Made by a program: the position numbers and the translations under genes. Below, one piece after another: positions 21,201 to 31,536 of a DNA stretch of 64,000 bases (position 1 is its first letter; each line of letters opens with the position of its first letter). The notes below the pieces were generated by a model. It saw nothing but the letters and a program-made list of their open reading frames with translations, was not told the DNA's origin and did not search any database. The stretch is from Diphasiastrum complanatum (taxonomy: Eukaryota > Streptophyta > Lycopodiopsida > Lycopodiales > Lycopodiaceae), in NCBI GenBank assembly GCA_029204225.1, contig CM055092.1, positions 101,022,433 through 101,086,432 of the forward strand, read 5' to 3'.

Positions 21201-21960
21201 TTCATCGACCACAAAGGGAAAGCTGCTGATGTCATCAAACATGCGTCAATTTGTCTACTCCTCTCCTTTGCAGCCGCGATAGACCTTGAAGTCCTCCAGA
21301 TGGATGTCCAGACCGCTTTCCTCAATGAAAGCATCGAAGAGAAAATCTACATGACGCAGCCAGAGGATACGAACTCAATGGCAAGCAACAACACCTTGTA
21401 TGTAAAATCCACAAAGTGCTCTATGGGCTGAAGCAGTCACCCAAAGCCTGGTTCCAAAAGATCAACGCATTTCTGATAGAGAATGGTTTCATTCCAAACT
21501 CAGCAGACTCGATGTCTATTTCAAGTCTGTATCAGTTTACTTCATCATCATCACTATCTACATAGATGATACACTCTTATTCTCAATCTGATGAAGGATA
21601 TGAAATGTATGCTGGCCCAAGAATACAAGATGACTCCAGTCCACTATTGTCTCGGAATCCAAATCCAACAAGATCGACCCAACAGACCTATCTTCATCAG
21701 TCGACAATGATATCTTAACAACGTGCTGAAAAAGTATGGAATGGCCAACTGCAAACCCAGTCTCTTTCCACTCGACCCTGGACTAAAGCTATCAAAGGAA
21801 CAGTCTCCTCAAATTGAGGCAGAAAAGGAGGAAATGAAGCGCTACCATTTCAATCCATCATCGGCTCACTGATGTACGCAATGATCTGCACGCGACCAAA
21901 CCTTGCATATTCGATCAGTATACTCAGCCAGTTCCTATCAAATCTAGACATAGCTCATTG
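21201..21960 (+). pseudogene. Copia reverse transcriptase, element C (deleted)
   Basis: The first third of the domain is lost. The match resumes at HASICLLLSFAAAIDLEVLQMDVQTAFL (first Asp), then EEKIYMTQPE, broken-frame YGLKQSPKAW text, and ITIYIDDTLLFS (catalytic pair as YIDD). LGIQIQQDRPNRPIFISR and SLMYAMICTRPNLAYSISI follow. At least five frame breaks. Confidence 0.85.
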
Positions 21961-22335
21961 GAAAGCACTAACAAAGGTCATGAAGTACATTCAAGCAACG
22001 ACAACTCAGCCAAATTGCCAACATCCTTTAAGCCTACACAGATGCGGATTGGGCAAGAGATGTCAACACCAGAAAATGAACTTCTGGGTTTGTATTTTTA
22101 TACAACCAAGGCCCAATCTCATAGAACAGCCGGAAGCAGACCTCAGTTGCATTATCATCAATAGAATCTGAATACATAGCTGTCACAAATGCAACCAAAG
22201 AGGCAATCTGGCTAAGACAACTGCTTGCAGACCTCAATCTTGCACAACCACTTCCTACAACAATTTATTGTGACAATCAAAGCACAATAGCGCTATCTCT
22301 CAATTCGAGGTTTCACTCTCGAAGCAAACATATAG
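21961..22335 (+). pseudogene. Copia RNase H, element C, first part
   Basis: Shifting frames read ADWARDVNTRK, QTSVALSSIESEYIAVTNATKE (catalytic Glu), AIWLRQLLADL and IYCDNQSTIALS (Asp). It stops at SRSKHI, where element D begins, and continues at 26905 with EIRYHYLREK. Confidence 0.88.
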
Positions 22336-23036
22336 TGTGAAAGTACTGTACTTTAGGACCATAAATGGATCTACAAAATATCCACAAGAGTGATTGGATG
22401 CTTGCTTAACAATCTATCAAAAAACTAGACACAAAAAAGTTGATCTAGATTGGCAGTTTGATAAACAACAAGCATTAGCAATCAAAAGCATTGATCAACA
22501 TTGAAATCCGAGCCCACACGTGTGTAATACAGGCTGTAGTACGGCCTTCAACCTGAGAAACAAGTAGAAATTGATTTGGTTTCATTTGGATCACAAAAAC
22601 TCAATGTACATAGTGAACTAGCTTGAGATTGCTAATGAGCTCCAAAAATTCTCTATCTTCTCACTATGGAGAGAGGGAATACATAGCAAATTCGACTTCC
22701 TTTTTGAAGTTAGGTGGATTTCCAGCATGTAATAAGGAAGTTAAATCACTCTCCTTGACCTAAAATAAAACCCTAGTCTATTTCCTAGAGTTATGCTTGG
22801 TAGGTAGCTATTTGGTCAAATTTTCACCTTAAACTTAGGTGTAGGTCCTATAAAGTAGGGATGACCACCAAATAGACATGACCAACTCTCTTGACTTGAC
22901 CTAACCTACATTAGGATGGGTTTCCCATGTGGCATCATGGCCTCACATGTGTGGGACCCACTTGTGTACACAATTTACACTATTCTACATGGTTTTTGAT
23001 CAAGCTAGATTTGCCAATTTTTGGCAATTCTTCACA
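22336..23036 (-). repeat. 3' LTR of element D
   Basis: 701 bp. Contains CCCACACGTGTGTAATAC and CACATGTGTGGGACC palindromic motifs. Followed on plus by CTCCTCCTC (polypurine tract on minus). Confidence 0.95.
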
Positions 23037-23059
23037 CTCCTCCTCAAATTTAGCTTGAT

Positions 23060-23246
23060 CTATTTACAACTCTCTTGATAGATCAATGAAAGCTTTAAGA
23101 AGTGTCTAAAAAATCCAGCTACAAAGAAGGAACTTTTGAGACTCCAATAGAGAATGATGTCCATGAAGGATCTTTCACCACCTCTTAGAGGATCCCTTAC
23201 AAGATGTTCCATAAATGTATCTATATACATGTAGCACACTTCAAAA
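23060..23246 (-). other. 3' interior of element D, possible RNase H tail remnant
   Basis: One frame reads YIDTFMEHLVRDPL, which may be a remnant of the copia HIDTRYHFIRDLV RNase H segment, then unrelated hydrophobic text up to the polypurine tract. The reverse transcriptase and nearly all RNase H are gone. The remnant call is tentative. Confidence 0.35.
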
Positions 23247-25426
23247 CTAAACATCATGCCAAGCCATGGATTCCAAGGCATTTTGTGCACTTGAAGATAC
23301 ATCAATTAAAATATTAAGTGCATAAATAATGTTGCCAAAGACAACTTGTCTTGCTTGATCCATATGATTGAGCCTAGATGGCTCCATCTTGATACTCAAG
23401 ATTCTTCTTGGAGTCCTCGGGTCTTGAGCTTGATCCTCCACTTGACTTGACTCCAAAACATCAATGAATTGAATAAGGTGTTGATCCAAAGGTGCTTCTT
23501 CAAGTTTACAAATCTTCCACTCTTGAAAGATCACATTTCCACCATTGACAAATTCTTTGGTCGAAAACAAGTGGATTCTACAATCTCTACTTGAAGAGCA
23601 AAACACTACCATTATTCCTATCATTGAAATAGGATAATCTTTGGTCCTTACATTGGAATGATCATGCACAAAGCATGTGAACACAAAGATTTCCAAAGCA
23701 AATGATGTTTCATCTTTTATGACTCTATTCAAACTATTACAAAAATAGTTATCCAATGAAATTGCTTTATCAACAACAAATGTAGATTTCAAAACAGCCC
23801 ATTTCATTGTCTTGTCATACAAAGTAATAAACACCATGAATCTTAAAGGTAAGAAACAATTCACCTCATGTCTACTACTACTTTCCAAAAAGTATTCAAA
23901 GATATTAGACTCTCCAATTCTCACCACCCTTGCAAGATGCACACTTGAATGGACAATTTGCATGCAATTTGATGACTCGGCCATTGTCATTGAGGACTCC
24001 CTTGGAACTCTCATGCTTTGAGGTTGATCCTCAAGATCTTCCTCCTTTTGATGCTCCTCCTCAATGCAAGCAAGATCACACTTTGCCAAGATCTCCTCTT
24101 GAGTGATCTCCTCCTTTGCCAAGCTCATTCTTTCAAAAGCAGCACTAGCTTCCAACTTAAACAATCTTCCATGTTTAAATCCCTTTGCAATGCAAACATC
24201 ATTCTTCAAGATGAAACAAACACCATGCTTAAAGTGGACATCCAAACCACTTTCTAAGAGTAAACCAACACTAAGCATGTTCTTGGTGATTGATGGTACA
24301 TAAAGGACATTTTCTAGATCCATGCATTTTGAGGATTCTAGACACAAAGAGATGGTACCAACACCATCTATCCTACACTCTTCATCATTTGCAGTAAAGA
24401 CAAACTTTTTAGCAGCATTGAAAGAGTGTAAGTTTGAGAAAAAGTCCTTTTCACAAGACATGTGGGAGCTAGCCCCATTATCGATCCACCAATTGTCTCT
24501 TGAATTGCTATTGCTTGTTGGTGAGGATGTAGATGCCATCAAGAATACATCTACTTCATCCTCCTCCTCCTCCTTTGCAAGGTTTCCTTGTTTGTCCTCC
24601 TCCACTTGTGCACTTAGCCTCTTGTAGCATTCAGATGCATAATGCCCCTTCCTTCCACAAAAGAAGCATTTTTGCTTTGACTTGTCCTTTGAGCTTGATG
24701 CATCATCCTCTTCTTTGGCCTCCTTTGGATGCTTCTTCTTTCCATTGGTCTTCTTTTTGCCCTTGACTGAGAAATTGGCTTTCTCATCACCATCCTGCAA
24801 AGACAAGGAACTCATCCTAGATTTTGCATGGAGCATCCTACACTCTTCAGCCACTAATACACTGTGAAGTTTTTCTATAGTTGGCAAAGTGTCTTGGATG
24901 GCAAAACTTTGGACCAAATTTGCAAAGTCATCTCCTAGACCATTAAGGACAATTTGTACAAGCTCTCCATCATGAATCTTCTCTCCAATGGAAGCCAACT
25001 CCCTATTTAGAGACTTGATTCTGAGTACATAATCCTGTGCACTCTCCTCACTTCTCCTCATGCTTTGCAAAATTTGATTTCTAAGCATAAGAACTCTAGA
25101 AGTGTTGCTAGACTCATAGATTGATTTTAAAGACTCCCAACCCTCTTTAGCATTAGTACAAGCTGATACTTAACTCGAACATTAAATTCCACACACATCT
25201 TCACACAATGAAGTGCAAGCCTAGATCTCTTCTTGTATCTAGCTAACTCTTGTGCACCTAGAGGTTCATCTTCATCTTCAATCAAGAACTCATAAAGGTC
25301 TTGGAGCACTAAGAGTGACTCCATTCTAACCTTCCAAATAGCATAATTTGTAGAATTCAACTTCTCACTAGCTTCTAGAAGGTATGCTCCAGCAGATCCC
25401 ATCTTACTAGTGACTTCTACAAACAA
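23247..25426 (-). CDS. Gag-protease-eroded integrase polyprotein of element D (one frameshift)
   Basis: Gag starts at the Met codon near 25402 or 25426 (GSAGAYLLEASEKLN, NYAIWKVRMESLL). One frameshift near 25175 precedes a 613-codon open frame from 25088. This holds ILQSMRRSEESAQDYVLRI, the canonical knuckle CFFCGRKGHYASEC, and the protease loop WWIDNGASSHMSC, where D-S-G has become D-N-G. The next segment is IDGVGTISLCLESSKC, ITKNMLSVGLLL and HGRLFKLEASA. The remaining 280 codons align only weakly with copia integrase C-terminus and reverse transcriptase start: IFVFTCFVH, GNVIFQEW, ALESMAW. All integrase catalytic residues are lost, yet the frame stays open. Gag is probably its working product. 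Confidence 0.8.
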
Positions 25427-26194
25427 GAAATAGATTTGATTGACTTGAAACTCACAAAGGTCTCACACTTGCAGTGTTTCACTCAAATTTGATTTCTAAT
25501 CCAACAAATGGACTTATAATCACAGTTCTATCACTCCCTCACAAAGCTGGAATGAAGATAAGATGAAGTGAAAACTACTTTCAAACAAATCTTGCCAAGA
25601 AATGGATTTGATTGTCTCTAGAAACTCACTAAGGTCTCTCTCTTGTAGTTTTTCACTCAAATTAGATTTCTAATCCAACAAATGGACTTATAATCTCAGT
25701 TCTAGCACTCCCTCACAAAGTTGGAATGAAGATAAGATGATGTGAAATCTACTTACAATCAAATCTTGCCAAATTTGGCTATTTTTGGACAAAAAAATGA
25801 CTTAATCTCTTTCTTCCTTCTTGGTGTACTTTCAAGACCTGTTTTTAACCTTAATAGGACTTTAACTCAGCCTAGATTAATTAGATTCCATGAAACAAAT
25901 TCAAATCTAATCAATGGCAAGTGATCTTGGTAGATTATCCTAGGATCTCCACCAAAAATTACACCAATAGCTCACAAATTGAATTTTTTCGGATCAAATG
26001 AATACCATGAATTAAATGCAGGTTCAGAGGTGCCCACACATGTGGACAGTACGGATTTGAACCCCTACCAAGTTTGGGATCAAATCTCCTCACCAAAATC
26101 AAGATTCTAGCTTGCCCTCTCAATACTAGCTTTTAGCACCAAAACTTGCTAAAAATGGATTTGCATTAGATCAATGGCTTATGCTCTTGTACTT
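25427..26194 (-). other. 5' leader of element D
   Basis: Non-coding, with an internal duplication: TTGATT...CTCACAAAGGTCTC and GATTTCTAATCCAACAAATGGACTTATAATC each occur twice (about 25440-25570 and 25605-25745). No ORF of note. Confidence 0.6.
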
Positions 26195-26207
26195 GGCTCT
26201 GATACCA
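26195..26207 (-). promoter_or_regulatory. tRNA-iMet primer-binding site, element D
   Basis: GGCTCTGATACCA on plus, abutting the 5' LTR at 26208. Confidence 0.92.
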
Positions 26208-26904
26208 TGTGAAAGTACTGTACTTTAGGACCATAAATGTATCTACAAAAGATCCACAAGAGTGATTGGATGCTTGCTTAACAATCTATCAAAAAACTAG
26301 ACACAAAAAAGTTGATCTAGATTGGCAGTTTGATAAACAACAAGCATTAGCAATCAAAAGCATTGATCAACATTGAAATCCGAGCCCACACGTGTGTAAT
26401 ACAGGCTGTAGTACGGCCTTCAACCTGAGAAACAAGTAGAAATTGATTTGGTTTCATTTGGATCACAAAAACTCAATGTACATAGTGAACTAGCTTGAGA
26501 TTGCCAATGAGCTCCAAAAATTCTCTATCTTCTCACTATGGAGAGAGGGAATACATAGCAAATTCGACTTCCTTCTTGAAGTTAGGTGGATTTCCAGCAT
26601 GTAATAAGGAAGTTAACTCACTCTCCTTGACCTAAAATGAAACCCTAGTCTATTTCCTAGAGTTATGCTTGGTAGGTAGCTAGTTGGTCAAATTTTCACC
26701 TTAAACTTAGGTGTAGGTCCTATAAAGTAGGGATGACCACCAAATAGACATGACCAACTCTCTTGACTTGAACCTACATTAGGATGGGTTTCCCATGTGG
26801 CATCATGGCCTCACATGTGTGGGACCCACTTGTGTACACAATTTACACTATTCTACATGGTTTTTGACCAAGCTAGATTTGCCAATTTTTGGCAATTCTT
26901 CACA
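26208..26904 (-). repeat. 5' LTR of element D
   Basis: 697 bp, about 99% identical to 22336-23036. One 4-bp deletion near GACTTGAACC. Confidence 0.95.
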
Positions 26905-27085
26905 TATAGAAATCAGGTATCACTATCTTAGAGAGAAAGTGCACAACAAGGAAGTAGTATTGATTTTCTGCAAAACAAATTACATGGCAGCAGATTACTT
27001 GACAAAGGCTCTATCAAAGAAGCAACATCTCAGATTTAACGATATGTTAAATTTGAAGATCAAAGTTTTTCAGGATCCACATTAA
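26905..27085 (+). pseudogene. Copia RNase H, element C, last part
   Basis: EIRYHYLREKVHNKEVVLIFC continues the split RNase H of C, then MAADYLTKALSKKQHLRF, the usual C-terminal copia motif (ADIFTKPL). The stop at 27083 precedes the polypurine tract TTAAGGGGGAG. Confidence 0.92.
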
Positions 27086-27092
27086 GGGGGAG

Positions 27093-27311
27093 TGTTAGAT
27101 TTCTTATGCTCAACCTTAAACAGATCGTTCAAGTAATAAGCATCCTGAAAAAACAAAGGTCGACAACATATTTTTAGGCCTTCACATTTTTTCTCTTTGA
27201 GATTTTTTATGCTCTTGAATAATTCTGCTGCTAACTGTTGCGTTTCTGTCCTACACACCGCTTCAATCCTCAAGCTTCCGTTGCGCTCGCCAACACGCCA
27301 TTTTTACGACA
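27093..27311 (+). repeat. 3' LTR of element C, internally deleted
   Basis: 219 bp against 751 bp for its partner. It joins GAGATTTTTTATGC to CTTGAATAATTCTGCTG, dropping about 530 bp (18738-19272 of the left LTR). Both ends are intact and the target duplication follows. Confidence 0.93.
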
Positions 27312-28012
27312 AGAAGAAAACTTGAGCCAAAGTCAAGATTTGGACTCAAGATGCAAAGAAACGAATCAAACAAAAGACAAGATGACTAAACATGCCACCT
27401 AAGACAGTGGCTCTAAAACTAAAGTCAATGTATATACTTAAGGCATTGGATTCGACGTGAACATTAAAAAAAATTCAAATTAAAAATGAAGAAAAACGAC
27501 TTTAGATAGGATGGTGATAAAATTGAAGTCTAAAATTAAAAAACAAATTGAATTACAAAATTTCATGAATTTCTTTGTAATAGAATTGATGCAAACAACT
27601 CAAGATTATGATCATAATGTTTTCTTTTATCAATAATATCCTTAAATTAAGGCAGACTAAGAATGTAACAGATCAAACAAAAATAAATAAATTGAAAAGT
27701 CACAATTCGATGACTTATTGCACCTTGTGCTTTTTTATAAAGCGTCATTGATAGTGCTTGTAAGTGGCATCTTCCAATTTGGTACAATGATCTTGTGTGC
27801 TAATGTAGGTGACATAATAAAATCTTTATTTGAGGTGTGTTTTTGACGAGATGGCAACTAATGAATTTTCTTGATGCAATGTCAATTAACAATAAATATA
27901 CATTATTCAAAATCAAGAGCTTGTAATATGGCATTATTGGCATTGAGTTCGCTCCCAAGCTCGTGTAAAACGAGTAATTTATCGATGATGTTTATAGGAC
28001 TCCGACTAGTAG
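27312..28012. other. Spacer, nothing firm
   Basis: AT-rich. The last 200 bp may continue the decayed gypsy polyprotein next door on the minus strand, but frames are too broken to call. No other feature seen. Confidence 0.4.
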
Positions 28013-28558
28013 CTATATCAAGATGATGAAATTTACCATCAGGCCTTTGTTGGTACCTTTTACTTGTTCATTGGCTATTGGATAATATGTTGTAGACATT
28101 CTACGCACAATTTTGAAAGAGGACAATAAACAAAAAACTACATCATTCAGAAAATGGCAAAACCTTGTAATGATATCTTCCAATAAAAATCTTGTAGTGC
28201 TTTTATGATTGTCATATTTTGGTGCCTTGACTTCTACCCATTTGATATGATATATGTGACAACAATAGTGTATGATGTTCTTGAGGGTATGGATTTGATA
28301 AGCAGCCAATAAAATTTGATCCCCATTTCACTAAAGGCCCCATAGGCTGTGATATAAGAAGTGGAATTTCACTAGTTTTCATGCCATTGATATGTTTTAG
28401 CTCTCGCAAAAGTCATGGGTATCGTTTCATAAACTAGGCCACCAAATACCCACTGGCTATGGCTTCTAAAGCAAAATGCTCTCTTTCAACTTCAATGTGG
28501 ACTAGTGGAATAAATCACTCGTTAGCCATAACAAATCTACACAATATATTGTTAGGCC
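28013..28558 (-). pseudogene. Ty3/gypsy integrase remnant
   Basis: The minus strand shows, in two main frames, GYWWPSL-like and HDFCES (zinc-binding half), then PMGPLVKWGSNFIG, HIKWVEVKAPKYDN (first catalytic region, usually DYFTKWVEA), FLLEDIITRF, FKIVRRMSTTYYPIANEQVKGTNKGLM. The last matches the common plant form YHPQANGQVEGTNK with the catalytic Glu in QVEGTN read here as QVKGTN. It is dead by stops and by loss of catalytic residues. The orientation is opposite to the adjacent LTR fragment. Confidence 0.75.
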
Positions 28559-28559
28559 A

Positions 28560-28690
28560 TGTTAGAAATCAATGATAAACTTCATTGTTACTGTTTACGA
28601 TGTACATTAATATTGACAGCTGTTACCAGCTGTAATTAGCCGTAGGCTATTATCCACCAAGGAAGGCTACGTAGCCTTTACACTCTCTAT
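28560..28690 (+). repeat. LTR fragment, family E
   Basis: TGTTAGAAATCAATGATAAAC... matches the first 110 bp of the LTR at 52771, including AGCTGTTACCAG(C/T)TGTAATTAG. Confidence 0.8.
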
Positions 28691-28697
28691 CTCGAAG

Positions 28698-28958
28698 GTG
28701 TTTGAGCATGGAGATGTTATTGTTTTTTATGAAGATCTATTTTCTATCTTGGAAGGGGCCGAGAGCACATCATCTTATGATGCATCACAAGTCATTGCTA
28801 TGGTGAGTAATCAAGTTGTGATGGGGTCGAGGTTTGAGGAGGAGTATCCTCAACATGCATATCCAAGAAGATCTTCATTGTACAAGGCCGAGTCCTTGTG
28901 GTTCTTATTTCATGGAAAAGAAAGGATGAGTGAAGGTGTGTCCGAATTTGACTCGTAA
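28698..28958 (+). pseudogene. Copia integrase-reverse transcriptase linker fragment
   Basis: VIVFYEDLFSILEGAEST and GSRFEEEYPQHAYPRRSS parallel DVIFHEDQKYILEEAE and GPRIEEESPRIFSPKRSQ of element I at 40760-40920. It is a short piece of the region between the two enzymes, without catalytic motifs. Confidence 0.55.
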
Positions 28959-29313
28959 GGGCTTTGTTACGTGGGACCATATCATGAAAGATCTTGACCA
29001 AATTTGGATGCACATCTAGTTTTAGCTACAACTTGAAGATAGAAATCATTAATTTTAGCATGCTAGAATTGCATAATTCACTAAGATCTAATCATAAGCA
29101 TAAAAGTAAAATAAGGTACTGTCCCTGTCCATACAACAACAACCTACTATCTTTCACATGTGTGGAAGCAAGATCAATCACAAAATTGACATTCTACACA
29201 CTAGCTTGAGCAATACACATGAGATGGACATAGAATCAAAAGAGATGACTTCTTCACATAAAAAGAGAATACAATGATATGTTCTTCATGCAGGTACTAT
29301 CAAGAATCAGATT

Positions 29314-29780
29314 TGATATGATATATTTTTATTATATGCTCAAAATGTAGTATTGTAATTAACTATACATATTTTCAGTTAATTAGGATTTACAATTTTC
29401 AGTAGTAATCGGGGCTGGACCTGCACATGTTATATCAGCTGGTCATTTGTTCTGTAGATGGCTACTTGGATTAGCCGAGTAGCCACATGTAGAAAAATTG
29501 GCCTGTATAGTATATTTTGGTTTCGTTATGTCATACTCAGGGGCATGTCCTGGGTTTGTCAATCTTTTAGCCCATGTTGGGTCTTTTAGTTACACAGGTG
29601 CCTTTTTAGTGTGTTGACACTTGTCGAGCCCATGCATGTTCGGACTTTTGGTATATGTATAGTTTTCTCTTTGTAATCTAAAACTTTTGTTGTGCCATCT
29701 TTGAGATCTTGTGAGGAGTGTCTATGGTGATTGATTGATGTGATCTGCAAATTGCACTAGATCCTAACAGGATTTTAACA
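29314..29780 (+). repeat. Solitary 5' LTR, family F
   Basis: Text ending AGGATTTTAACA just before a primer-binding-like site has the look of a copia LTR end. The start at TGATATGATATATTT is a guess, as no second copy is in the window. Confidence 0.5.
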
Positions 29781-29796
29781 TGGTATCATAGCATCA
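29781..29796 (+). promoter_or_regulatory. Primer-binding-like site, element F
   Basis: TGGTATCATAGCATCA matches TGGTATCA then departs from AGAGC. Downstream to about 30660 no gag is recognisable. The interior repeats the phrases GCCATGGAGCAA and GCCGTGGAGCAA, and at 30450-30600 a short duplication with AAGAAGAAGAG and GTAGCGGCCATAAGTG. Confidence 0.5.
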
Positions 29797-30675
29797 GAGA
29801 TGTGCAGGAATGCACGATGCGGTGGAGCTATGGGATAGTGTCTTTCACCAGGAAAAAAAACACTCAAAGCTTCAAGGAAGGTCATAACAATCACCGTAGG
29901 TGGATTTGGGGGAGAATTCATGGAAAATTGCTAAAAAAACGGTTGTATGTGGCTATGACAAGAAGCTGGCCGAATTTCTCTAAGTCCTCCGTCAATTGGG
30001 GAGCGAAGCAGATTAGAACAGGCGTTTAGGTGAGGCCAAGTGATTGCCAAAAGGGTAGGGTCAGCCATGGAGCAATCATAGAGCAATTTTTTTCTCTTTT
30101 CAGTTATGGAAACTATGGTCAGCTAGGGTTTATAGACAATAAACCTCGGAGCTGTCGGTGGCTATAGCAGGGTGTTTTTGTAGGGCAACCTAGTAGCCAA
30201 GAGGCCGTGGATGGCCGTGGGCTATAGAAGAAGCAATTTACTATGAAGTTGTGATGGAAAAATGAAGACTAGGGTTTCAGTATGCAAAAGCTTGGATCTT
30301 TTATTATAGGACACCATTTATGGAGCTGTAAAAGCATACTTGAGGGTGCACTAGCAATTTGAATCAGCCTGTAAATGGCCATTGGTAGCCGTGGAGCAAA
30401 TTTACCACAAAACTATGGGGAGCAAGGTAGTCATGGAGATGGTCATAGCAAGCTTAAGAAGAAGAAGAGAAAAAAAAGAAGTGACCTCGCGTGCGCGCAG
30501 TCGCGCGAATGCCGTAGCGGCCATAAGTGGGAGAGCTTGAGAAGAAGAAGAGAGGAAAAGGAGGTGGGCAAACTTCGCGCGAATGTTGTAGCGGCCATAA
30601 GTGCATAGTGCTTGGAGGGAGACTAATTTGGTGCATAGGAGGTTGCTAAGTTGTCGGATCGGAGTGGTTTGACTT

Positions 30676-30900
30676 CTAGCTTGGAAATTTCTCATTCGGA
30701 GAGAAATATGGGCTAGCTTGGAGGTACACACTGTTGAGAAATGAACTTCATTTCCTTCAGGCCCAAAAGACTTCCACGCATTGACACACACATCTCTAGC
30801 TTGGAAATTTCTCATTCGAAGGGAAATATGGGCTAGCTTGGAGGTACACATTGTTGAGAAATGAACTTCATTTCCTTCAATCCCAAAGGACTTCCACGTG
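30676..30900. repeat. 118-bp tandem duplication across an LTR boundary
   Basis: CTAGCTTGGAAATTTCTCATTCG...ACTTCCACG occurs at 30676-30780 and 30794-30898. Each unit holds about 60 bp of flank plus the first 45 bp of LTR G (TGTTGAGAAATGAAC). Confidence 0.88.
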
Positions 30901-31481
30901 AGACAATCCGATATCATAGAAAGATGGCTGCAAGTACAATTTGTTCAAAAAGATGCAAATAGCCGCAACTAATTGAGTGCTTAAATGCAACCATTAGTTT
31001 TACAAGAAAACTTAAAAGAAGATCTAAGAAAAGAATATAACAATGTGCCAACATAGTGTAGAACAGAGAATGAGATAGAGTGAGAAGAGACGCTGATACA
31101 ACTATTGAATATCGTAGAAACAGAACTTGCACATTGATATGCGGCAAGCTGTGTACTGGGCCTCCAGGAAATTCATAAAGCAATAGATCATTTCTATCAG
31201 TTTTTTCTACTGTGTATGGATGAATGCTAGTATTGTTTATGTGTACACTATTGTTCTGATGAATGAATCATATTGACTTCTTTTCGTATTTTTTGCATTC
31301 TCTCTCTTCGGAATTTTCACATGTTTTCTCGTAGAATCAAAATGTGCTTAAGTGCAAAAATTTCGCATAACTTCACATTTTTCGCCTTCCTGAAAAATGC
31401 GACACTTGTTAAAATAATGCACACTTCCGCATCCTTGCAAATACTAGCTGCAGTTGAGGCACGAACGAGCAGTCCACTTTA
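30852..31481 (+). repeat. 5' LTR of element G
   Basis: About 630 bp, ends CCACTTTA beside the primer-binding site. The right copy has an extra block with AGATAGCCGCATGGTCATG near 32665. Confidence 0.82.
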
Positions 31482-31482
31482 G

Positions 31483-31494
31483 TGGTATCAGAGC
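31483..31494 (+). promoter_or_regulatory. tRNA-iMet primer-binding site, element G
   Basis: TGGTATCAGAGC, perfect, one base after the LTR. Confidence 0.93.
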
Positions 31495-31536
31495 ACTACA
31501 AATTAGAATCAAGGACACAAAACAAAAGGCTATCAA

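Larger units (their letters stand above)
22336..26904 (-). mobile_element. Recent non-autonomous copia retrotransposon, element D
   Basis: LTRs at 22336-23036 and 26208-26904 (TGTGAAAGTACTG...AATTCTTCACA) are flanked by a perfect TATAG duplication (22331-22335 and 26905-26909). By eye they differ at about eight sites plus one 4-bp indel in 700 bp. The minus-strand interior holds gag, protease and an eroded integrase-like region but no reverse transcriptase. The primer-binding site is at 26195-26207 and the polypurine tract GAGGAGGAG beside the left LTR. Its insertion cuts the RNase H gene of C. Confidence 0.95.
18623..27311 (+). mobile_element. Ty1/copia retrotransposon, element C (host of nested D)
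   Basis: The LTR at 18623-19373 and a shortened one at 27093-27311 start TGTTAGATTTCTTATGCTC and end TTTTTACGACA. They are flanked by a perfect AGAAG duplication (18618-18622 and 27312-27316). Copia domains lie on the plus strand in order. Element D is inserted at 22336-26904 within the RNase H gene. Shared LTR sequence differs by about 11%, so C is much older than D. The protease and part of the reverse transcriptase are deleted. Confidence 0.95.

Noticed and set aside
23812-24867. Several plus-strand frames opposite the D polyprotein
   Set aside because: Antisense shadows of the minus-strand gag-protease frame.
30402-30917. 171-codon minus frame with an internal repeat
   Set aside because: The protein repeat comes from the 118-bp DNA duplication across the LTR G boundary, and one half reads LTR sequence.
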